From Bacteroidales bacterium H5 (GTDB lineage Bacteria; Bacteroidota; Bacteroidia; Bacteroidales; Muribaculaceae), in NCBI GenBank assembly GCA_001701225.1, contig DAAQ01000010.1:1-64000 (forward strand): DNA of 64,000 nt, in the 5' to 3' direction. Shown here piece by piece: positions 46,992 to 55,239 of the stretch (within the stretch, counting starts at the first letter, position 1; each line of letters begins with the position of its first letter). The notes beneath the pieces are model-generated. The model worked only from the letters and a program-made list of their open reading frames with translations, searched no databases and had not been told where the DNA came from. The translations under genes and the position numbers were made by a program.

Positions 46992-48431
46992 ATGGCAAAA
47001 TTAAGCGAAAAAATCGGCTACGGCTTCGGCGACATGGCATCATCCATGTTCTGGAAGGTCTTCAGCTATTATCTCCCCTTCTTCTATGCCAACGTGTTCG
47101 GCATCTCGCTTGTCGACACGGGCATACTCCTTCTGGTCACCCGCATCTGGGACGCCGTGAGCGACCCCATGATGGGTATTGTGGCCGACCGTACCACCAC
47201 CCGCTGGGGCAAGTACCGCCCCTATCTGCTCTGGGTGGCCGCGCCGTTCTCGATATGCGGCATACTGCTCTTCACAACCCCCGACTGGGGTTATGGCGCA
47301 CGTCTGGTGTGGGCCTACGTCACATACATACTGATGATGACGGTCTATACGGGCATCAATGTGCCGTATGGAGCCATGCTCGGTGTGATGACCGACAACT
47401 CGCAGGAGAAGACGGTGTTCTCGTCGTTCCGCATGTTCTTCGCTTACGGGGGCTCGTTCATAGCCCTCTTTGCCTGGGATCCCTTGTGCAAGATGTTTGC
47501 GGGCGAGTTCGGTTTCTCGCTGCAGACAAGCTGGCAGGCTTCGATGATTGTCATTGCCGCGTGCTGCTTCTGCCTCTTCCTGCTCTGCTTCTATCTGACC
47601 CGCGAGCAACTGACCACCGTGTCGTCTGCCTCGCTCGGCAGCGACATCAGGATGCTCGTCACCAACAAGCCCTGGTGGCTGCTCAACGGCGCGTCGCTCT
47701 GCTTCAACCTGTTCAATACGGTGCGCGGCGCCACGGTGGCCTTCTTCTTTGCCGATGTCATCGGGGGTGACCAGCACATCATGCTCTTCTCGCTGTCCGT
47801 GCTCTTCTATTCGGGCCTTTTCCTCGGAGTCGGCGAGGTCGCAAATATGGTCGGCGTGGCCCTCGCGGTGCCTGTCACCGCCAAGATTGGCAAGAAACCC
47901 ACATTCCTGATGGTAGACCTGCTGCTAATCGTCTTCAGCGTCCTCTTCTTCACCCTCTCACCATCGACCAACGGCGGACTGCTGCTGATGCTGTTGCTCC
48001 AGATTATCATCTCTGTCCTCACCGGCATGATGTCGCCCCTTGTGTGGTCGATGTATGCCGACGTCAGCGACTACTCGGAGCTGCGCACCGGGTCGGCCTC
48101 TACGGGCCTCATCTTCTCGTCGGCCTCGATGGCCCAGAAGTTCGGCGGTGCCATCGGCGGTGCCTCGGTGATGTGGATGCTGAGTGCCCAGGGATATATC
48201 GAGCGCAATGACTCGAATATGGGTCTTGACATTGTGCAGCCCGCAAGCGCAATCACCTGCCTGTGGATGCTGATGACGTTCATTCCCGCCGGAGTGGCAT
48301 TGCTCTCCATGTGCTTCGTCTGGCTCTATCCCCTCGGAACCTCCGAGATGGACGAGATTGTTGCCAAGTTGCGCACACGCCGCGAGAAGCCTGTCACCAT
48401 TGACACTGAAGAATTTGTAGAACCGGCATGA
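46992..48431 (+). CDS. GPH-family sugar:cation symporter
   Basis: The 479-residue inner-membrane protein shows about 12 hydrophobic segments and the GPH/MelB signatures SEKIGYGFGDMASS, RIWDAVSDPMMG and RTTTRWGKYRPYLLW. It likely brings beta-mannobiose (and perhaps cellobiose) into the cytoplasm with H+ or Na+. The start ATG 46992 (MAKLSEKIGYGFG) is chosen over an upstream ATG at 46965 because it matches the family. Its stop overlaps the epimerase start as ATGA. Confidence 0.92.
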   Translation: MAKLSEKIGYGFGDMASSMFWKVFSYYLPFFYANVFGISLVDTGILLLVTRIWDAVSDPMMGIVADRTTTRWGKYRPYLLWVAAPFSICGILLFTTPDWGYGARLVWAYVTYILMMTVYTGINVPYGAMLGVMTDNSQEKTVFSSFRMFFAYGGSFIALFAWDPLCKMFAGEFGFSLQTSWQASMIVIAACCFCLFLLCFYLTREQLTTVSSASLGSDIRMLVTNKPWWLLNGASLCFNLFNTVRGATVAFFFADVIGGDQHIMLFSLSVLFYSGLFLGVGEVANMVGVALAVPVTAKIGKKPTFLMVDLLLIVFSVLFFTLSPSTNGGLLLMLLLQIIISVLTGMMSPLVWSMYADVSDYSELRTGSASTGLIFSSASMAQKFGGAIGGASVMWMLSAQGYIERNDSNMGLDIVQPASAITCLWMLMTFIPAGVALLSMCFVWLYPLGTSEMDEIVAKLRTRREKPVTIDTEEFVEPA

Positions 48432-49642
48432 TTATGGATAAGAAGATTTTCGCACAGGAACTCCTCGACAACCTCACCGGATGCATCCTCCCTTACTGGA
48501 TACAGCGTATGACCGACCCAGACGGTGGATTCTACGGGCGACGCGACGGCGACGACCGCCTCGACCCGGAGGCTCCGAAGGGTGCCATACTCAACGCCCG
48601 CATACTCTGGACATTCTCTGCCGCCGCGCGCGTCCTTGGCAATCAGGAGTATGCCGGGATGGCCCGCAGGGCATACGGCTACATCATGGAGCGTTTCATC
48701 GACCGCGAGTTCGGAGGCACATACTGGAGCCTTGATGCCAAGGGCGAGCCCCTCGACACCAAGAAACAGTTCTATGCCATCGGCTTCATGATATACGGCC
48801 TCACGGAATATTACCGCCTCACGGGCGACAACGAGGCCCTTGACACGGCGGTAGAGCTGTTTGACGTCATCGAGAAACATTCCCGCGACCGCGTGAAGGG
48901 GGGATATATCGAGGCCACGCGCCGCGACTGGACCCCGATTGAAGACATGCGGCTGAGCGAGCATGACGCCAATGCCTCGAAGACCATGAACACCCACCTC
49001 CACATCATCGAGGGATATACCAATCTGTTGCGCGCGCTCAAGGAGAAGGCTCCCGGCCATCCGCGCATTGCGGATGTCGAGGAGGCTACGCGCTATCTGC
49101 TGCGCCTCTTCCTCGATCGTATCGAGAATCAGCGCACCCATCACCTCACGCTCTTCTTCGATGACGACTGGCGCGAGCTCCCCGGAGCCGAGAGCTACGG
49201 ACACGACATCGAGGCCTCGTGGCTGCTGCTCGAGACAGCTCAGGTCATAGGTGATGAAGGGCTCACCGCCGAGACCCTGCGCCACGCGCGTCACATAGCC
49301 GGGGCAGGTCTGCAGGGGCGTTGCCATGACGGCTCGATGGTCTACGAACGCCATCCCGCCGGAAACTATGACAACGACAAGCACTGGTGGGTACAAGCCG
49401 AGAATGTCATCGGACAGCTCTATCTTGCGCGTTTCCACGGCGAGCCCGGGTATGAGGACAAGGCTTATGAGACATGGCGCTATATCTCCGACAAGCTCGT
49501 CGACCCTGAGGAGGGCGAATGGTACTGGTCGCGCCGCGCCGACGGCAGCGTGAACCGCACCGATGACAAGGCCGGATTCTGGAAATGTCCCTACCACAAT
49601 TCGCGCATGTGCCTTGAGGCTATGCACGTATTGGGTGAATGA
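48428..49642 (+). CDS. cellobiose/mannobiose 2-epimerase
   Basis: The 404-residue cytoplasmic enzyme is an (alpha/alpha)6 barrel of the N-acylglucosamine 2-epimerase superfamily. GGFYGRRDGD near residue 33, the His-rich AESYGHDIEASWLL, KHWWVQAE and WKCPYHNSRMCLE mark the cellobiose 2-epimerase family. It turns beta-1,4-mannobiose into mannosyl-glucose for GH130_1. It is coupled to the symporter (4-base overlap). The start may be the ATG at 48428 or 48434. Confidence 0.92.
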   Translation: MIMDKKIFAQELLDNLTGCILPYWIQRMTDPDGGFYGRRDGDDRLDPEAPKGAILNARILWTFSAAARVLGNQEYAGMARRAYGYIMERFIDREFGGTYWSLDAKGEPLDTKKQFYAIGFMIYGLTEYYRLTGDNEALDTAVELFDVIEKHSRDRVKGGYIEATRRDWTPIEDMRLSEHDANASKTMNTHLHIIEGYTNLLRALKEKAPGHPRIADVEEATRYLLRLFLDRIENQRTHHLTLFFDDDWRELPGAESYGHDIEASWLLLETAQVIGDEGLTAETLRHARHIAGAGLQGRCHDGSMVYERHPAGNYDNDKHWWVQAENVIGQLYLARFHGEPGYEDKAYETWRYISDKLVDPEEGEWYWSRRADGSVNRTDDKAGFWKCPYHNSRMCLEAMHVLGE

Positions 49643-49674
49643 CTTGACCGGTTGCGCGTTTTTGCGTAACTTTG
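49643..49674 (+). promoter_or_regulatory. candidate promoter of GH43
   Basis: CTTG (49643-49646), 20 bases, TAACTTTG (49667-49674) fits the consensus, and the ATG of GH43 lies only 8 bases beyond the box. The predicted transcript would start at or next to the start codon. Confidence 0.55.
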
Positions 49675-49681
49675 TGGCACT

Positions 49682-51229
49682 ATGTCACGCAGTGTCACAA
49701 CCTTAATACTGATTTTCATGTCGCTGGCCCTACATGGTGCCGGGACATACACCAATCCCGTCATCCATGCCGATTACTCCGATCCGGACGTAATCCGCAC
49801 GGGTGACGATTTCTGGATGGTGGCTTCGAGTTTCAACGCCATGCCCGGCATCCCGGTGCTCCACTCGCGCAACCTTGTCGACTGGGAGATAGTCTCGCAC
49901 GTCTATCCCTCGCTTCCTTTCGGACGCTACGGGCGTCCGGCCCACGGCGAAGGCTCGTGGGCACCGTCGATAAGGTTTCACGACGGCAGGTTTTATGTCC
50001 ATTTCTGTACACCCGAGGAGGGGCTTTTCGTGGCCATAGCCAATGACCCCCGAGGGCCTTGGGAGCTGACGCAGATGGTCGATGTGGCCAAGTGGGAAGA
50101 CCCGTGTCCGCTGTGGGATGACGACGGCCAGGCATATCTCGTCCACTCGCTGCATCGTGGAGGCCCGGCGATATTGCACCGCATGAGTTCCGACGGAAAA
50201 CGCCTGCTCGACGACGGGGTGACGGTCTATTGCGACACAGTAGCCAATCCGACCCTTGAGGGCCTGAAGATGATGAAGCGCGACGGATGGTATTATATCC
50301 TTGCACCCGCCGGAGGGGTAGCCGACGGCTGGCAGACGGTGTTGCGCTCGCGCTCGATATACGGGCCCTACGAGTCGCGCCGCGTGCTCGAGTCGGGCGA
50401 CACAGGCATCAACGGCCCGCATCAGGGGGGACTTGTCGATACGCCCGACGGTAAGGAATGGTGGTTCATCCATTTCCAGTCCAAAGGCATCCACGGGCGC
50501 GTGGTGCATCTGCAGCCGGCCCGCTGGACCGACGACGGATGGATAGAGATGGGCGACAACGGACACCCGGTGCTGGCATACAGGCGTCCCAATGTTGGGG
50601 AGGATGGTGCATCAGTGAGGATGCAGATGTCGGATGATTTCAGCGATTCCGTCCCGGGACTGCAATGGCAGTGGCAGGGGAATCCGCGCGACGTATGGTA
50701 CAGCCTTACAGAACGTCCGGGATGGCTGAGACTCAATGCCGTGAACTGTCCTTCGGAGGAGGGGAATCTCTACTATGCCCCCAACCTGTATCTGCAGAAA
50801 TTCCCGGCAGAGCGTTTCACGGCCACGACCGTCGTAGAGCCCCATTTCACGGATTCTCTTAGCCGTGCCGGACTTGTGATGTACGGCACCCGATATTCAT
50901 ATATAGCCGTAACCTCAGACTCGGTCATCGTGGTCACAGGACGCGGTGACAGACGTTTTCCTGTCCGGCTAAAGACCGAGGCGTCCGTGGCTTGTTCCTC
51001 GCCGCGCGTATGGCTGCGTGCGGAGCTGTTGCCAAACGACCTTTGCAGCTATTCGTGGTCTGAGGATGGAATCAATTTTAACCCCCTCGGCCCTCTGTGC
51101 ACTGTGACACCTGGTGTCTGGGTCGGCGCCAAGACCGGCCTCTTCTGCATCACCCCCTCCCTGGTTCCGACCCCTTCATACGCCGATTTCGACCTGTTTG
51201 AGATTGAGGACGGGAGCGCTGCTCCCTGA
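49682..51229 (+). CDS. GH43-family glycosidase with C-terminal concanavalin-like domain
   Basis: The 515-residue secreted protein (signal peptide MSRSVTTLILIFMSLALHGA) has a five-blade GH43 propeller: YSDPDVIRTGDDFW (base Asp34), WEDPCPLWDDDGQ and TLEGLKMMKRDGWYY (acid Glu). A beta-sandwich domain (~residues 320-515) follows, like the beta-xylosidase C-terminal domain. Xylosidase or arabinofuranosidase activity is expected, probably on side chains of plant cell-wall material associated with mannan. It has its own promoter 40 bases behind the epimerase and is convergent with the methyltransferase gene. Confidence 0.87.
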   Translation: MSRSVTTLILIFMSLALHGAGTYTNPVIHADYSDPDVIRTGDDFWMVASSFNAMPGIPVLHSRNLVDWEIVSHVYPSLPFGRYGRPAHGEGSWAPSIRFHDGRFYVHFCTPEEGLFVAIANDPRGPWELTQMVDVAKWEDPCPLWDDDGQAYLVHSLHRGGPAILHRMSSDGKRLLDDGVTVYCDTVANPTLEGLKMMKRDGWYYILAPAGGVADGWQTVLRSRSIYGPYESRRVLESGDTGINGPHQGGLVDTPDGKEWWFIHFQSKGIHGRVVHLQPARWTDDGWIEMGDNGHPVLAYRRPNVGEDGASVRMQMSDDFSDSVPGLQWQWQGNPRDVWYSLTERPGWLRLNAVNCPSEEGNLYYAPNLYLQKFPAERFTATTVVEPHFTDSLSRAGLVMYGTRYSYIAVTSDSVIVVTGRGDRRFPVRLKTEASVACSSPRVWLRAELLPNDLCSYSWSEDGINFNPLGPLCTVTPGVWVGAKTGLFCITPSLVPTPSYADFDLFEIEDGSAAP

Positions 51230-51240
51230 ACGGGGAATAG

Positions 51241-52038
51241 TCAGCGCAGTTGCCAGAAGGCGACTGCGGCGGCTGCGGCGACGTTGAGCGAGTCGACGTT
51301 GTGGCTCATGGGGATGCGGGCTGTGTAGGTGGCCTCGGCTATGGTTGAGGCCGGCAGCCCGTCACCTTCGGTGCCCATGATGATGGCGAGACGGGGCTCT
51401 GCGCATAGCTGCGGGTCGTCGATGGGCACCGAGCGGTCTGTGAGGGCCATGGCCACTGTCTTGAATCCAAGGGCATGGAGGGATTCGAGCCCTCCGTCAA
51501 GCCATGTCCAGGGGACAAGGAAGACCGAGCCCATGGAGACGCGGATGGAACGGCGGTTGAGAGGGTCGCATGAGTCGGGGGTGAGTAGCACGCCGTCGAT
51601 GCCGAGCGCGGCAGCCGAGCGGAAGATGGCGCCGATGTTTGTCGTGTCGACCACGCCGTCGATGACTACTATACGGCGTGCATCGGGGGTGCAGACCTCG
51701 TCAAGCGGACGGGGCGCCGGACGGCGCATGGCGCAGAGCACTCCGCGTGTGAGGGTGTAGCCCGTGAGGCGTGCGAGCAGTTCACGCGTGCCTGTATATA
51801 CTGGAATGTCGGGATAGCGGGCTATGAGCGGGGCCGCATCCCCTGTGATGTGACGCTCTTCGCAGAGCATGGAGACGGGCCGGTAACCGGCGTCCATGGC
51901 CACGGCTATGACCTTGGGACTCTCGGCGATGAAGATGGCATTGGCGGGGTCGAGACGGTTGCGCAACTGGGCCTCGGTGAGGGTGGCGAAGACCTCCACG
52001 CCTTCGGCATCAAGGGTGTCTATCCGGATGGTTGCCAT
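51241..52038 (-). CDS. SpoU/TrmH-family RNA 2'-O-methyltransferase
   Basis: The 265-residue protein has an N-terminal RNA-binding region and a C-terminal SPOUT knot. NIGAIFRSAAALG, IIMGTEGDGLP and IPMSHNVDSLNVAAAAAV are the three SpoU motifs. It methylates a ribose in rRNA or tRNA; the target is not predictable here. It is 18 bases after mlaF, and the heptamer array at 52047 covers the gap. Confidence 0.9.
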   Translation of the reverse strand: MATIRIDTLDAEGVEVFATLTEAQLRNRLDPANAIFIAESPKVIAVAMDAGYRPVSMLCEERHITGDAAPLIARYPDIPVYTGTRELLARLTGYTLTRGVLCAMRRPAPRPLDEVCTPDARRIVVIDGVVDTTNIGAIFRSAAALGIDGVLLTPDSCDPLNRRSIRVSMGSVFLVPWTWLDGGLESLHALGFKTVAMALTDRSVPIDDPQLCAEPRLAIIMGTEGDGLPASTIAEATYTARIPMSHNVDSLNVAAAAAVAFWQLR

Positions 52039-52046
52039 CTTTGGTG

Positions 52047-52081
52047 GGGTTAAAGGTTAAGGGTTAAAGGTTATAGGGTTA
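52047..52081. repeat. heptamer array GGGTTAA/AGGTTAA across the mlaF stop
   Basis: Units GGGTTAA, AGGTTAA, GGGTTAA, AGGTTAT, AGGGTTA follow with period seven. The array includes the mlaF stop codon (52057-52059) and codes its last residues (NPITFNP). Confidence 0.65.
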
Positions 52082-52851
52082 TGGGGGCGTTCGTTGCTGA
52101 GTACGTACTGCTTGACTTTTTGAAACAGGTCGTTGGCGAATACGAACTCGTTCAGCGCTTCGTTTGAGGTGTGGTATATGGCCTCCATGTCGCCTACCCA
52201 TTCGCGGTGTCCCTTGTTGATGAAGATGATGTTCTCGCCGATTCCCAGCACGGAGTTCATGTCGTGGGTGTTGATGACGGTGGTGATGTTGTACTCGTGG
52301 GTGATGTCGCTGAGCAGCTCGTCGATGACGATGGATGTGCGGGGATCAAGACCCGAGTTGGGCTCGTCGCAGAAGAGGTATTTGGGGTTGAGGGCGATGG
52401 CACGGGCTATGGCCACTCGCTTCTGCATGCCGCCCGAGATTTCGGAGGGATATTTGTTTCCGGCACCCTTGAGGTTGACACGTTCGAGGCAGAATTGGGC
52501 GCGGTCTTTGATTTCGGCGGCAGACATGCTCGTGAACATGGTGAGGGGGAACATGACATTGCCGAGCACGGTCTCCGAGTCGAAGAGTGCAGACCCCTGG
52601 AAGAGCATGCCTATCTCCTTGCGCAGCTCCTTGATCTGGTTGTGGTCCATCTTCATGATGTCGCGGCCGTCGAAGAGTATCTCACCCTTCTCGGGCATGA
52701 GCAGGCCGATGATGCTCTTGATTAGGACGGTCTTGCCCGAACCGCTCTGACCTATGATGAGGTTGGTCTTGCCTGTCTCGAAGGTGGCCGAGACATCGTG
52801 CAGGATGGTCTTGCCGTCGAAGGACTTGGTGACATTCTTGACTTCAATCAT
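52057..52851 (-). CDS. mlaF: MlaF-type ABC transporter ATP-binding protein
   Basis: The 264-residue ATPase drives phospholipid or lipid transport between the membranes with MlaE. Walker A IIGQSGSGKTVLI, the signature EISGGMQKRVAIAR, Walker B YLFCDEPNSGLDP and the switch HDMNSV are in order. The start MIEVKNVTKSFDG at 52851 overlaps the mlaE stop by 4 bases; a longer frame upstream lies inside mlaE and is not real. No mlaD lies next to it. The C-terminus is coded by repeat DNA. Confidence 0.92.
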   Translation of the reverse strand: MIEVKNVTKSFDGKTILHDVSATFETGKTNLIIGQSGSGKTVLIKSIIGLLMPEKGEILFDGRDIMKMDHNQIKELRKEIGMLFQGSALFDSETVLGNVMFPLTMFTSMSAAEIKDRAQFCLERVNLKGAGNKYPSEISGGMQKRVAIARAIALNPKYLFCDEPNSGLDPRTSIVIDELLSDITHEYNITTVINTHDMNSVLGIGENIIFINKGHREWVGDMEAIYHTSNEALNEFVFANDLFQKVKQYVLSNERPHNPITFNP

Positions 52852-53597
52852 TGGAGCAGGAGTTTTGTGAGTATGACGTCGAGAAGCAGTATAAGGATGC
52901 TGGATGCGACCACGGCGTTGGTCGAGGCCTTGCCTACCTCGAGGGCACCACCCTTGACGTAGTAGCCGTAGAACGAGGCTACAGACGTGATGATAAACGA
53001 GAAGAAGAGCGACTTGATTAGGCCGTACCAGACATACCATTCCTGAAACATGGTCTGCAGTCCGTAGATGAATCGGCTCAGGGGTATGATGCCTGTGATG
53101 ATAGAGATGAGCACACCTCCCATGAATGAGGTGAAGATACAGAACACCACCAGCACGGGCATGAACAGCAGAAAGCCCACAATCTTGGGGAGGACGAGGA
53201 AATTGGCTGAGTTGATGCCCATGATGTCGAGGGCGTCAATCTGTTCGGTGACCCGCATGGTGCCTATCTCGGAGGCGATGTTACTGCCGACCTTGCCCGC
53301 GAGTATGAGGCAGAGAATTGAGTTTGAGAACTCGAGCAGGATAATCTCGCGCGTGGCCAGCCCTGTAGAGTAGGCCGGGATGAGAGGCGACACGATGTTG
53401 AGCTGCATCTGGATGGTGCAGACGGCGCCGATGAAGATGGAGATGACTATGACAAGGGGTATGGAGTCAATGCCGAGCTTTGTAATCTCGGCTATTGTCC
53501 GGCTGAAGAACGTGCGCCAGCGGTCGGGCACGTTCCAAACCCGCGTCATGAATATGCAGTAGCGCCCGAAGGTTGCCAGCGAGTCGGAAATTATCAT
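52848..53597 (-). CDS. mlaE: MlaE-type ABC transporter permease
   Basis: The 249-residue inner-membrane protein has about five hydrophobic segments and the MlaE core motif AGKVGSNIASEIGTMRVTEQIDALDIMG (residues ~100-127). It works with MlaF in lipid trafficking and outer-membrane asymmetry. It overlaps mlaF by four bases. A 140-base gap with heptamer repeats and an inverted repeat separates it from hisS. Confidence 0.92.
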   Translation of the reverse strand: MIISDSLATFGRYCIFMTRVWNVPDRWRTFFSRTIAEITKLGIDSIPLVIVISIFIGAVCTIQMQLNIVSPLIPAYSTGLATREIILLEFSNSILCLILAGKVGSNIASEIGTMRVTEQIDALDIMGINSANFLVLPKIVGFLLFMPVLVVFCIFTSFMGGVLISIITGIIPLSRFIYGLQTMFQEWYVWYGLIKSLFFSFIITSVASFYGYYVKGGALEVGKASTNAVVASSILILLLDVILTKLLLQ

Positions 53598-53607
53598 TGG
53601 AGTTATG

Positions 53608-53719
53608 GGGTTAAGGGTTAAAGGTTAAGGGGAGTTTAAAGTTTAGAGTTTAAAGATTAAAGATTAAAGTTTAGGGTTTATAGATTAAAGTTTAAATAAA
53701 CTCCCCTTAACCTTTAACC
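53608..53719. repeat. heptamer array flanked by 23-bp inverted repeats
   Basis: GGTTAAAGGTTAAGGGGAG and four more bases (53616-53638) are repeated inverted and perfectly at 53697-53719. Between them are eight exact-phase heptamers (53641-53696) of the type GTTTAAA or GATTAAA. Left of it are further GGGTTAA units (53608-53628). The whole lies between mlaE and hisS, and nothing codes in the gap. Confidence 0.8.
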
Positions 53720-53737
53720 TCATAATCTTGTGCCCCC

Positions 53738-55102
53738 TTAACCTTTCAGTGTATTTATGAGTTCGTCGGGGGTGAGGGACTGCTGCTCGCCTGTGGCCAT
53801 GTTCTTGAGGGTTATGCGTCCTTCGGCAAGCTCGGTCTCTCCGATGATGGCCACATAGGGGATGCCGAGGGCATCGGCACGTCCCATCTGCTTCTTCATC
53901 TTGGCATTGTCGGGATATATCTCGGCTGAGATGCCCTCGGCGCGCAGACGGCGCATCACCTCCATTGAGCGCAGCGCCTCGGCAGGGCCGAAATTGGTGA
54001 ACATCACCTTGGCCGCACCCGAGATTTCGGCCGGATAGAGGTCGAGGGTGTTGAGCACGTCGTATATGCGGTCGGCGCCAAACGAGATGCCTACGCCCGA
54101 GAGACCGGGCATTCCGAATACGCCCGTGAGGTTGTCATAACGGCCACCCCCGGTGATGCTTCCTATCTGCACGTCCTTGGCCTTGACCTCGATGATGGTG
54201 CCGGTGTAGTAGTTGAGTCCGCGTGCCAGCGAGACGTCGAGCTCGACGTCGGCCGTGAGGCCAAGATGCGAGGCCATCATCATCACCTCGCGCAGCTCCT
54301 CGACACCCTTGGTGCCTATTTCGGATGCCGCCAGCAGATTGCCGAGGGCCTCGAGGCGCTCGTCGTTGGTGCCGCTGAGGGTGATGACAGGTGTTATCTT
54401 GTCGACAGCCTCGGTGGTGAGGCCACGCTCGAGCAGTTCCTCCTTCACCTTGTCGAGGCCAATCTTGTCAATCTTGTCTATGGCCACGGTGATGTCTACA
54501 ATCTTGTCGGGAGCTCCGGCGAGCTCGGCGATTCCGGCAAGCACCTTGCGGTTGTTGAGCTTGATGACGATGCGTATGCCCAGACGGCGGAATACCTCGT
54601 CTACCAGGCCGATGAGTTCGGCCTCGTTGACCAGCGAGTCAGAGCCTACCACATCGGCGTCGCACTGATAGAACTCGCGGTAGCGTCCCTTCTGCGGACG
54701 GTCGGCACGCCATACGGGCTGTATCTGATAGCGTTTGAAGGGCATCTGCAGCTCGTTGCGGTGCAAGACCACAAAGCGGGCGAAGGGGACAGTGAGGTCA
54801 TATCTCAGACCCTTCTCGCAGATTGCCGAGGCGGTGTGCAGCGAGTCGCCCGCGGCAAGCATCTCCTTGTCGACCCCCTTGAGGAAATCGCCCGAGTTGA
54901 GCACTTTGAAGAGCAGTTTGTCACCCTCCTCGCCATATTTGCCCATGAGGGTAGACAGGTTCTCCATCGAGGGAGTCTCTATCTGCTGGAATCCATAGAG
55001 GCGGAACACCTCGCGGATGGTAGAGAATATATAGTTGCGCCTGGCCATTTCGGCGGGCGAAAAATCGCGTGTACCTTTGGGAATCGACGGTTTCTGAGCC
55101 AT
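53738..55102 (-). CDS. hisS: histidyl-tRNA synthetase
   Basis: The 454-residue class II synthetase charges tRNA-His. The opening [17 protein letters not shown], motif 2 RAPER-like [18 protein letters not shown], the histidine-A loops ([11 protein letters not shown] and [10 protein letters not shown]), [16 protein letters not shown] and a C-terminal anticodon-binding domain (~residues 350-454) are present. A good promoter lies at 55146-55177. The stop codon is embedded in a GGTTAAGGG repeat unit. Confidence 0.96.
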   Translation of the reverse strand: MAQKPSIPKGTRDFSPAEMARRNYIFSTIREVFRLYGFQQIETPSMENLSTLMGKYGEEGDKLLFKVLNSGDFLKGVDKEMLAAGDSLHTASAICEKGLRYDLTVPFARFVVLHRNELQMPFKRYQIQPVWRADRPQKGRYREFYQCDADVVGSDSLVNEAELIGLVDEVFRRLGIRIVIKLNNRKVLAGIAELAGAPDKIVDITVAIDKIDKIGLDKVKEELLERGLTTEAVDKITPVITLSGTNDERLEALGNLLAASEIGTKGVEELREVMMMASHLGLTADVELDVSLARGLNYYTGTIIEVKAKDVQIGSITGGGRYDNLTGVFGMPGLSGVGISFGADRIYDVLNTLDLYPAEISGAAKVMFTNFGPAEALRSMEVMRRLRAEGISAEIYPDNAKMKKQMGRADALGIPYVAIIGETELAEGRITLKNMATGEQQSLTPDELINTLKG

Positions 55103-55145
55103 TTCTTAGATGATGTTGATAGTCAAAACTTTTGAAAATCCGCCC

Positions 55146-55177
55146 CAAAATTAGACATTTTATCGCAATCCACCAAA
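55146..55177 (-). promoter_or_regulatory. promoter of hisS
   Basis: On the minus strand TTTG (55174-55177), 20 bases, TAATTTTG (55146-55153), giving a leader of about 35 bases before the ATG at 55102. Confidence 0.7.
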
Positions 55178-55239
55178 TCTGAATCCACCCCCACGCCATC
55201 CCGCCCACCAATGGCACCTTTAGGGAAAAGATGGAGGGG

